Assembly: GCA_030490835.1 (NCBI GenBank)
Contig: CM059973.1
Span: 61,260,008-61,324,007 of the forward strand
Length of the DNA: 64,000 nt
Reading direction: 5' to 3'
Source: Annona cherimola
Lineage: Eukaryota > Streptophyta > Magnoliopsida > Magnoliales > Annonaceae
The position numbers and the translations under genes are program-made. This document shows, piece after piece, positions 55,646 through 64,000 of the stretch (within the stretch, counting starts at the first letter, position 1; each line of letters begins with the position of its first letter). A model generated the notes under the pieces. That model was given only the letters and a program-made list of their open reading frames with translations. It ran no database searches and was not told the origin of the DNA.

Positions 55646-56685
55646 ACATGTACAAAATTCCACACAAATCGTTGTTTTTTTTTGGATGATGCAAGTAGTG
55701 TAAACCAAACAGACCCTAAGGCTTCGTCAAGTAGATCCAGACGATGATTTCAAGAACACTTCTAAGACAAGTGTTTTTAGGCTTTCAAACATGGAGCCAA
55801 ATGAAGCGTGAGCACTTCATCACGGCCTAATAACGACTTGGCTTTTGGACTTGGGAGGTTAAGCGCAGGAGGGATGGTTTGCAGAGAGAACATTTGCAGG
55901 AGACTACGTAGCTTTCTTGTGGGGTGTTTAGGTTGTTGTAGTGTAAAGGCTAGAGAATGCTGGGATTGAAAGGAAAGTTGGGTCACAAAGGCTTTATTGG
56001 AAGTAAGTGGGTAGCAACAATGGAAGTAAGTGTATGGGAAACAGTTGTTAGAAAGAAGATAGGTCGAAAAAAAAAAAACTAGACTAAGATATATTAACTT
56101 TGGGCTATAATCTCTCTCCTGTCATGCACCTAAATCCAGCACAGTTTTCCTGTGTATTTTGATCTTGCGACACATATTTTAAGACAACATGACTCACATT
56201 ATTATGTAAAACATTACTCATGAACGGTATAAAAGATTGGTATAAATCTCCTTATTCCCTGATTTCTAACATACTCAGCAAATCACGACTTAGTCATAAT
56301 ATGAACAATTCATTTACGTTTGTTTTCTTCCAAGTGTGGGAAACCATGGCATGGGGTGGAGCACATTTCACTAGACAATCATTTACTTCATAAGTAATCG
56401 TATTTTTTCACTTTTACCCTTATATTCCAATCATTTTTCCTTACAACAACCATAATTATTCTAACTTTATTCCTATCATTTTCTATCAATCACATAATTT
56501 TCAAAATATTTTATTTCCTACTCTCCACCTCATCTCACAATCCCACAAAAATATCAATTATCAAATAACCTCTTGAATAAGGGTCGCAAACTCATGTAAC
56601 CACATGGATGGAGGACCCCCTTTGTGATGATAAAATCAAAATCCACTTACCGATTGCATTTGAAATTTATTTTTTTAATCATTGC
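55646..56685. other. Intergenic DNA with a decayed MITE
   Basis: No gene. About 56331-56575 has the pyrimidine-rich interior of the GGGTGTGTTTGG-related MITE subfamily (CCCTTATATTCCAATCATTTT, CTCATCTCACAATCCCAC), but its termini are poor. Confidence 0.4.
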
Positions 56686-56689
56686 ATGA

Positions 56690-57850
56690 ACCCATATGTT
56701 TAAAGTATGTGAACTTTTGTGAAAATATCTTGTTGATTGGTTTTGATGATGAGAAAAGATATGTTCTTGTGTCTTTGATTTTGATATTGTAAAATTGTGT
56801 TTTGCGATGATTTAAAGAAATTTTGTTTGATGCTCTTTGAAAAATGTGGTGTGTTTGTGGAATTATCATGCTTGAGTTTATAACACTAATTGTGATAGGA
56901 ATGCATTTGGCATAAAAGAACATCTTAATTATTGAATATGATTGCAATTGTGATAGGATTGCATTTGACATAAAAGGACAAAATATCTTGAAAATGGAAT
57001 ATGCTTGGAATGAGATCTTTGAAGTGTGCTTAATCTTAAATTAAGATTGAATTTTTTTTGTTTGAGATTATCTTAAGTGGATTAACATGAATAAAACAGG
57101 ACTTCTTCACAAATTCTTTTTATACAAAAGAAAAGAGGAAAAGGTTGACCTTTTGACTATAAAAGGTTGGCCTTTTAGTGTTGTTTTCATTTTATCTTAA
57201 CTGGTACAGCAAAAGGTCTACCTTTTTGGGCGGCAGAAAAGTAATTTTTGAAAAGTCAAGATATAAAAGGAGATCTCTTAAGCTATCTTTTAGACCACAC
57301 TTCAAGGATTCAAAAGGCTTTAAAAGGAGGACGTGGAAGAGTTAAAAACCAAGAGAAGAAAACTTTACCAAACACCCAAAAGTAAAGAATTCAAATTTTC
57401 TCCTTTGTGAAAAATACTCTTGAAGAAAGGTTATCATCTCTCAAGTAAAGTTGTTGTGATAATTTAAAACTTAAAGTTGTCATTCAATATTGAATATGCC
57501 GCTCTTGCAAATATGCTAAACCGGTTTGTTTTTTATTTAAAGTTTTGTTTTTTGTATTACTTTGGTGTTGATGGTGATTAAACCAAAAGAAAGTGAATTA
57601 TAGTGTCAATTACTTCACGAGTTTGCCTGAAGTTTAGTACTAATCTAGAAGACAGTTGAACAAACTATACCATTGTAACTTGTGTATTAAAGTTGACTAG
57701 TGAAATTCAAGTCTTCGTGCTTAAAAAGTAGAGTAAGATAGAGAGATTAGAACCACTATACGTGTTCTTATCTTATAGTTTGATTTCATCATTGTGGTTT
57801 GCATTTTTGCTTAATTCATATTATTTTACGAAAGTTCTTTTATTAACCAT
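56690..57850 (+). mobile_element. LTR-like region with TATA box, probable copia (SIRE-type) LTR remnant
   Basis: Contains TTGATTGGTTTTGATGATGA near 56734, AAAAGGTTGACC/AAGGTTGGCC words at 57138-57175, and a TATAAAAGG box at 57262-57270. A C/T-poor leader follows, then GAACCACTATACGTGTTCTTAT near 57750. This order resembles SIRE/Maximus copia LTRs. Neither TG nor CA end could be fixed, and no duplication is seen. Confidence 0.45.
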
Positions 57851-58100
57851 CACACGGAACCAACGAAGTATAAAATCAACGTGATAAAATGGTTTGTTTT
57901 ATATACTAGTTTTAAATCTATTAATTTAACGTCAACTATTTAAAACGTTCTCTTATATAGACCAGAGATTCTATAAATTATTATAACTTCTACAAATGGA
58001 TATTAACAATTTTTATAATTTATACATAAGTATACAGTTTTAAGCAAGTAGAACCCACCGAAGTCTCCGATTGAAATAATTTCCGTTATCATGATAGAAC
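57848..58100. repeat. Family C fragment
   Basis: Collinear with 25455-25690 and 52990-53270: ATAAAATCAACGTGATAAAATGG, then TTTATAATTTATACATAAGTATA and GCAAGTAGAACCCA. Neither terminal repeat is present. Confidence 0.5.
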
Positions 58101-58214
58101 AAGTTCGAATTTTTAATTTCATTACCCGTGCATGAATTCTTGCACTTCCATATATAACTGGGTTACATATCAGCTACTTGAATTCGATGATTCCCTTATA
58201 TGAGGGCTGCGATC

Positions 58215-58527
58215 ATATGCACCCGCCTTAATGCACCCAGGTGTACTACACATTTTTTTTAATTTTTTTTGAAATTCTTTTCATGAAGTTGTTAATGTAG
58301 GTGTATTTAACATATGTATTAATTTTTACCATTTTTGGAGACTTTTAGATAAATTACTAAAATGCCATTGATTTTTAAAAATCTAAAAAAAAAATCTAAA
58401 AATTTCCAAAATTGGTAAAAATTGATGTATACGTTAAATACACTTAGATTAACCGTTTTGTAAAAAAAGTTTCAAAAAAATAAAAAAAATGGTCGTATGC
58501 ACCCAGGTGCATACAACTGCAGCCCCT
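58215..58527. repeat. GCACC-type foldback element, best copy
   Basis: The left end TATGCACCCGCCTTAATGCACCCAGG and the right end GTATGCACCCAGGTGCATACAAC frame arms that pair. Left ACCATTTTTGGAGACTTTTAGAT is complementary to right ATCTAAAAATTTCCAAAATTGGT, and GTGTATTTAACATATGTATT to GATGTATACGTTAAATACAC. About 310 bp, non-coding. Confidence 0.7.
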
Positions 58528-59294
58528 TATATTATTCATGAATATGACATTCATCAATTACTAAAAAATAAAAAAAATATAACATTTCGTAATATCTTTA
58601 TAAAATTGTTCGAGGGCTTTGAACTTCTGATCTAATGTAATCCATGCATTGCTTCCCTTTTTAATTTTTTTTAAAACTTGTAAAATCTAAACGATTGATT
58701 ATCTTTACTAGAAGGTTATTATTTACAATTTCAAAAATCACTTTTTTATTGGTATTTATATAACATGATAATTAATATTACAATTAAGTATATTCATAAT
58801 CCTCGTACTATTGAGAAAATTTTCCGTAAACACTCCCACACTAAGGGAAAATTATTTTGATTGGAAACTAATGTATTTTGAAAATTTCCACATCTTTTTG
58901 GAAGTGAATATACACTTATTAAAATTAAAAGCACACTATATCAAACAGGTTTTATTACATGCGATTTTTTGCACCATAAATAAATACACAGATAAATATT
59001 ATAAAAGGTTTAGATCTAATAAAAAAAATTTATGTGCATGGACGCATGGGTTTGTGTAGATCGGTACCCATTAAATAATATTTACTATGATCACGCTCTA
59101 CGATACGCATGAACTGCTTTATATAAACCAAATCTTCCGCTTTGAAGCAGATCTTTAGTACTCACGTGGTACTTTAACGCCACTAGTGCACGCTTTTTGG
59201 CAGTGCAACCATGCGCTCCACTAATGTATATTATACTTCCGTATCTAAAAAAAAATTGTATATTATATATCCATACATTTTCCATAATTCACTA
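58528..59294. other. Intergenic DNA, nothing recognised
   Basis: AT-rich. A frame at 58811-59059 has no domain. Slightly GC-richer DNA around 59090-59230 is unassigned. Confidence 0.45.
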
Positions 59295-59503
59295 GGTGTG
59301 TTATTTTTAGCTATGAAACTTTTTGTCAAAATTTTCAATCTACAACTTCTTATTCTATGAACATATCTTGTTCTTAAATTATTTCTTCACATCTTCTTGT
59401 ACCAATACCTTACTTCTCAATCATTTCTATACAACCACCCTATATAACTAAACTATCTCTTTAAACTTTTTATCATTACTATTATCATATCATGTTACTA
59501 TTT
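59295..59503 (-). mobile_element. GGGTGTGTTTGG-family MITE cut by a LINE insertion
   Basis: Begins GGTGTGTTATTTTTAGC and runs through the family interior (TACTTCTCAATCATTTCTATACAACC, TATCATTACTATTATCATATCATG). It stops at a poly(T) run, which is the complement of the LINE's poly(A) tail. The remaining right end should lie beyond the LINE, outside this window. Confidence 0.65.
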
Positions 59504-59553
59504 CTTTTTTTTTTCTTTTTTTTTAATGAAAGGAAATACCCTATCCCACTCCC

Positions 59554-61577
59554 TTAGAATATGAAGGGGCAAGAGATGGAGTTATCCGATAATTTCATTA
59601 CCAAAAAATTGTCTATATAAATTTTTTGCACTATAACTTGAGGTGGATTTCCCCGCCAGACATAGCTATCCAAAAAAGATACAGATACAAAATCGGCTAA
59701 AGCATGTGCAAACGTATTTCCTTGCCTTACCACATGGTGAACAGAGATATTGCTGGAGGAAGAGACAATAAACTTGATCTTGCCAATCACATTTCTAACC
59801 AGGGAAAAAATGGGACAATCGTTCAACGAAAAGTTGAAAAGGCAAAGAAAATCAAACTCCAGTTGGATATGACTCAATTGTAGGTGGATTGCCCATTTAA
59901 CTCCCAAAAGAAAAGCGGTAGCCTCCATAAGCAAAGGCTCCATAGTACCCCTTCTTCTCCACCCTTTTGCGGCAATGAAGAAACCCCGAGAGTTACAAAT
60001 GACCGCTACAAATTCCAAGTATTGTTTATCCCCCTGTTTTCGAGCATCCACATTCATCTTAAAAGCCCCATTCGGCGGTTTGGTCCATCTGGACACAAGC
60101 AGCCCATCCACTACTGATTCAAAAATTCCACACACCAGTCAAGGATATGAGAAAACACTGGTTTGGCTCCCTCCATTCTAAGCTTATTTCACATGAACCA
60201 CACTCTCCAACAGCAAAGAATGAAAAGGGAAAGATAATCATTCCTCATTTTCTGGGCTAGAGTTCTGAAAATGTCATGTACCATGCCCCATGACGTGGTG
60301 AGTCTTGCAGCACGCTGACAGATTTCCCTGGTAAATGCGCACGCTGTGAAAATATGGTTTGAGTCCTGGACACCATTCCTGCAAAAAAGACAGAGAGGGT
60401 CCACCACAATACCCCTTTTAATCAAATTCTCCATTGTTGATAGGACATCCTTGAACAGCCTCCACCTAAATATGAGAACTTCGCTTGGGAGCTTTGTCCT
60501 CCAAATAGCCCTGTAAATTTCAAAATTAGAGGAACCTATATGCCGAGTTTACAGTATAAGCTCCATTGGGTTCATGTTTCCAAAACATGCTATCTTCCTC
60601 GGCTATTTGCGGAAGGGGAATAAGGTTGATTTCTCGCCAGCCCGTTCCCCCACAGCAGCCATAATGAGATCCATGTTCCATGACCTAGTTCCGTCGTTGA
60701 TGAAGTGACTAACCATGACATTATCCCGTATCGAGGACAGAAGAGGCCCAGCCTGGGTTAGCCTGGTGTCGAGCCACAAATCGTTAAAAAACTGCACTTG
60801 CTCACCATTTCCAATACACCATTTACATCCATGTTGCACCACATCTCTGGCTTTCGGAATACTTCTCCATGTGAAAGAAACGGAGGATTTCGCCTAACAA
60901 TTCCATATATTTCCATGTAGAAAATATCTTTCTTTAAGAACCTCATGGCATAAAGAATTTGTGAGAGTTGACAACCTCCACACTTGTTTGGAAAGGAGAG
61001 CATAGTTAAAAGTATGGATGTCCCTGAAACCCAGATCGCCCATGAGCTTAGACTTACACATATCTTTCCAAGCAACCCAACTCATTTTGCGCTTGTTTCC
61101 CCTCTCTCCCCACTAGAACTTGCTTAAGAGCTCATTGATTTCATTACAGAAAGATTTAGGAAGCAAGAAAATACTCATAGTGTATGTTAGAATGGCTTAG
61201 GCAACCGCTTTGATTGAAATCTCTTTTCCACCCCAGGATAGTAACCGACCCTTCTAACCTTGAACTTTTCACCATATTCGCTCTTTCAAGCCTTTAAACA
61301 TGCCTTTTTTGGACCTACCCAGCCAAGTTGGGAGTCCCGGATAATTATGGAACTCTTGATCCATAGATCCCAAAAGATGAGAAATCGCCCCCGTGTTGGA
61401 GCTAAAAAATATCGACGTTTTATCCACATGTACCACCTGTCCAGAAGAATCAGAGTATTATTGGAGGATGGTCATAAGATTTCTGACGTCGTGCTCCTCA
61501 GCCCGAGTAAAGATAAGAGCGTCATCCCCAAAGAGTAAGTGGGTGAGGGACGGACCATGAGGATTAATCTTAATACC
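59554..61577 (-). pseudogene. LINE 2 ORF2: RT C-terminal part, zf-RVT and RNase H
   Basis: Minus strand. Immediately left of the solo LTR lies Leu-Leu-Phe-Gly-Asp-Asp-Ala-Leu-Ile-Phe (about 61540-61510), the RT catalytic Asp-Asp. The thumb and linker follow, with Cys-Lys-Ser-Lys-Leu-Met-Gly-Asp-Leu-Gly-Phe at about 61055. The zf-RVT segment lies at 60434-60189, with Pro-Leu-Cys-Leu-Phe-Cys and His-Ile-Phe. RNase H is a 193-codon open frame at 60135-59554, with Lys-Met-Asn-Val-Asp-Ala near residue 27, Met-Glu-Ala-Thr-Ala near 70, Leu-Glu-Phe-Asp near 92 and His-Ala-Leu-Ala-Asp near 143. Stops between segments make it a pseudogene, though RNase H is intact in frame. Confidence 0.9.
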
Positions 61578-61582
61578 ATGGT

Positions 61583-62824
61583 GTAGCACCCGTCGCGGAC
61601 GCTACGATGGGTTCGGACGCCTTTCCCGCCTCATGAAATCTGGGCCGGATCGAAAGGGTCGGAACCTGCGTTTCTCGTTGAATAGAAGGGGTGTTAGTGT
61701 ATGAATGTTTGCACAGAATGAGTCATGGTCTCAGATTTGGTCATTAAGCTTCGGGGGGCAGCAGCATGTGCGCGGGATTTCTGCATCTTGCGGGTCCAGC
61801 AGTGTGACAGGCAGATTCAGCGGTGTGGTGGCTGCACACGTTGCTGGACGCGGCAGAACGGTGTGACCCGATCTTCGTTGTGGCTCCAACTCAATGAAAA
61901 GCGTTAGTATTTAGATCAAATAAAACATGTAAAAATAACCTTAATAGCCAAGAGATTTATGCCGCTAGATGGAGTCGCCACTGATCTTAAAGGGGAGATC
62001 AATCCCCGTTTTCATTGAATAAGGACACCGATTGTACAGAGCTTGGATCTCGGTCTTCGGATTAAAACAGATATGACAAAAATTTGTTAACCCGAAGTAG
62101 TTTACACAGGCATAAAAAGGGAAAATGAAAATACAAATCTAAAAAAGGGGGAGAGAAGAAGAGGGAGAGCTGGAACTAGAAAAGAGGAGAAGCCGGGGCG
62201 CGTGTGGAGTTGCTGCAGACTCCCGTCCTTCCCTTTGGGGATGCCTCTCCTTGTGTGGTTGCTGCTGGAAATGATCCTCTATTTATAGAGGAGTGGGGCT
62301 TCTGCTAGAGCATGGGAGCTCTACACATGCTTTGGGTAATGGCATGTCATCGCTGGTCATTAACTGCTGGGAAAAAACATGTTTTGCCACGTTTTTGTTA
62401 TGCTGGAGAGGAGTTGTTAGTGGGCTGGAGAAGGCTATGCTGAAGCCTGGCTTCATGGGCTTGTTGGAGGCTTTGCTTTAGTGGGCCGCGCCTGTTGGAG
62501 CTTGGCTCCCATGGGCCACAACTGGTTAAGCCCGTTAGTGAACTACTGCTGTGGAGCATTGCTCCTGTGGTCTGGTGGGCTTGGAACTGGTTGAGCCTGT
62601 CATTAGGCTGCTGTTGTGGAGCTTTGCTCCTATAGTTTGGCGAGCTTGGTTTCCCTGGCCTGTTTGGTCTTGTTTCATATGGGTTGTTGGTTAAGAGCCC
62701 ATTGGTGGTTGACTTGGGTGGACTTCTTTCCTTGTTGTAACTGGGCTATGCATTTTGGCCCATACATACATTTTTATTCTTTTGCATGCATTATTTATTT
62801 GGGTCCAAGGTAAGGGTGTCTACA
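61583..62824 (+). mobile_element. Solo LTR, Tat/Ogre-like gypsy, inside LINE 2 RT
   Basis: A 1242-bp sequence starts TGTAGCACCCGTCGCGGACG and ends GTAAGGGTGTCTACA, flanked by perfect 5-bp duplications CATGG (61578-61582 and 62825-62829). TGTAGCACCC/GGGTGTCTACA ends and the internal GATGGAGTCGCCACTGAT word (61968) are features I associate with Tat/Ogre Ty3/gypsy LTRs. CCTCTATTTATAGAGG at 62276-62291 is a palindromic TATA region giving the plus orientation. It is GC-richer than most of the window, suggesting a younger insertion. No internal region remains. Confidence 0.92.
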
Positions 62825-62829
62825 CATGG

Positions 62830-64000
62830 ATGCTTCCCATTGTTACAACGTTTGATATTAAAGCAGAAAGACCCTCGGCACACAGAATGAAAAGGTAAGG
62901 GGAAAGAGGATCCCTTTGTCGTAAGCCCCTCTGTGGAAGAAAACACCTGGTTTTGAAACCATTGACATTTACTCGGTACGTCACTGACTTTACACAATTC
63001 ATAATCCAATTGATCCATACCAGACTGAAGTTCATAGTTGTCATGATCTACTGGAGGAACGCCCATTCCACTCTGTCATAGGCCTTGGACATATCCAACT
63101 TTATAGCCACTTCCTGCTTCTTGCTCTTCTTCCTTTTACGAAGAGAATGAATGACTTTGTAAGCGACAAGCATATTATCAGTGATAAGTCAACCCGGTAC
63201 AAAAGCACTTTGTTGCTCGCTAATGACATCATGAAGGCACAGTTTTTGTCTGTTCGCCATTACCTTGGCAAGAATCTTGTAGGCTACATTGTAGAGGCTA
63301 ATGGGGCAGAACTGATTCAGTTGTTGGGCTCTCGCTATTTTTGGAATCAAAACAAGAGTTGTGGAGTTCATATTCCAAAGCTTTCTAAATTGTCGTGCCG
63401 AGTCAGGCTCCTCCATAAAAGATTTGCACAAAAGACAAACATCATTACCAACCATCTGCCAATGTTTATGGTGGAACCCGGCCGACATTCCATCCGGTCC
63501 TGGAGCCTTTGATGGGTTCATGGCTTTCAAGGCTTTAACCACTTTATCAAATTCAAGGGGCATGACCATAAACTATTTTTGATTTTCTGATAGCTTTTTG
63601 CTTATAAGAGTTGTAACCGAATCGACATCTGTGGGGTCTGATGATGAGTAGACGCTTGAGAAATGCGCAATCGCTAGCTCCTCCAGTTTATCTTGATCCC
63701 GGACCCAGCGGCCATTTGTGTCACGCAAAGCTTCAATGGAGTTTGATCGGCATCGATTACACGCAATCCGATGGAAGAAAGCCGTGTTTTTGTCCCCTTT
63801 ATGTAGCCAATGGGTCTTTGCGCGTTGCTACCATAATTGCTCTTCATCTTCCAAGAGGAGATTTATCTAGTATTTTATTTCCCTCACACCCTCATCTCTT
63901 TGGTCAGAGGGGCTTTGCGCAGAGAGAGATGCTAACTCACGCTGTTTCTGCTGAATGACTTTTTTGAGGTTGCCCTGCCGTTTTCGATTCCACTTAGAGA
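62830..64000 (-). pseudogene. LINE 2 ORF2: RT N-terminal part, cut by window edge
   Basis: Minus strand. A 126-codon open frame (63569-63189) has Asn-Pro-Ser-Lys-Ala-Pro-Gly-Pro-Asp-Gly-Met near residue 18, Leu-Ile-Pro-Lys near 74, and Gln-Ser-Ala-Phe-Val-Pro-Gly at its end. A second frame (63044-62820) has Gly-Leu-Arg-Gln-Arg-Asp-Pro-Leu-Ser-Pro-Tyr-Leu-Phe. These are the classic L1 RT blocks upstream of the catalytic Asp-Asp, which lies left of the inserted LTR. From 63570 to 64000 is the linker after the endonuclease, with stops. Confidence 0.9.

Larger units (their letters stand above)
59504..64000 (-). mobile_element. L1-type LINE 2, antisense, continues past the window
   Basis: A poly(T) run at 59504-59524 marks the poly(A) tail of a minus-strand LINE. 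Reading left from 64000: an RT N-terminal region, RT core, zf-RVT and RNase H. A Tat/Ogre-like solo LTR (61583-62824) splits RT. Endonuclease and ORF1 are expected beyond the right edge. Stops and frameshifts are moderate, and it looks better preserved than the LINE at 32630-38150. Confidence 0.9.

Noticed and set aside
59884..60181. Plus-strand frames opposite the LINE RNase H
   Set aside because: Antisense shadows of a 193-codon RNase H frame with clear landmarks.
61583..62824. Host gene candidates in the GC-richer stretch (plus-strand frames of 60-65 codons)
   Set aside because: The stretch has LTR ends and a perfect 5-bp target duplication; the frames have no domains.
1..64000. CRISPR arrays, bacterial operons, phage or plasmid features
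   Set aside because: No regularly spaced repeats, ribosome binding sites or compact co-directional genes; all evidence points to plant nuclear DNA.

Overview
This window looks like nuclear DNA of a flowering plant. It is very AT-rich, has no operon structure, and consists mostly of old, stop-riddled transposable elements of plant types: L1 and RTE LINEs, Ty1/copia and Ty3/gypsy retrotransposons, solo LTRs, hAT and PIF/Harbinger-like elements, and an endogenous caulimovirid. I cannot name the species. I saw no rRNA, tRNA or CRISPR.

Only one host gene is supported: a small plus-strand membrane-protein gene of the TMEM42/EamA type. It has three coding exons (29973-30065, 47742-47912, 50564-50647) that join in phase 0 to encode about 115 residues. 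Intron 1 is about 17.7 kb and is filled with a hAT element, an antisense L1 LINE, a decayed gypsy element with a tandemly duplicated gag, and smaller hAT and MITE copies. Intron 2 (2.65 kb) holds an antisense RTE LINE fragment.

Layout. 1-6.5 kb: AT-rich DNA with MITEs and a small GC-richer island. 6.57-16.08 kb: a decayed endogenous pararetrovirus (petuvirus-like layout). The end of the RT-RNase H polyprotein runs into an intergenic promoter, then a tRNA-Met primer site, movement protein and capsid protein, all plus strand. This is the order expected at a head-to-tail junction of two genome units. The block is broken by a MITE, a solo LTR and a hAT element that itself carries a second hAT. 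18.0-21.8 kb: antisense copia remnant. 22.1-25.1 kb: an LTR split by a second solo LTR that carries a GTCGACTT-rich repeat array. 25.3-27.6 kb: a long-TIR element. 29.0-29.85 kb: a second fragment of the same viral promoter, lying between two ~270-bp direct repeats just upstream of the host gene. 50.7-59.5 kb: nested palindromic elements and an LTR-like region. 59.5-64.0 kb: a second antisense L1 LINE, inserted into a MITE and split in its RT domain by a Tat/Ogre-like solo LTR.

The order of several insertions can be read from nesting and target-site duplications (TSDs). The viral promoter fragment in front of the only host gene, the nested hAT pair with two perfect 8-bp TSDs, and the in-frame double gag are the most notable observations.
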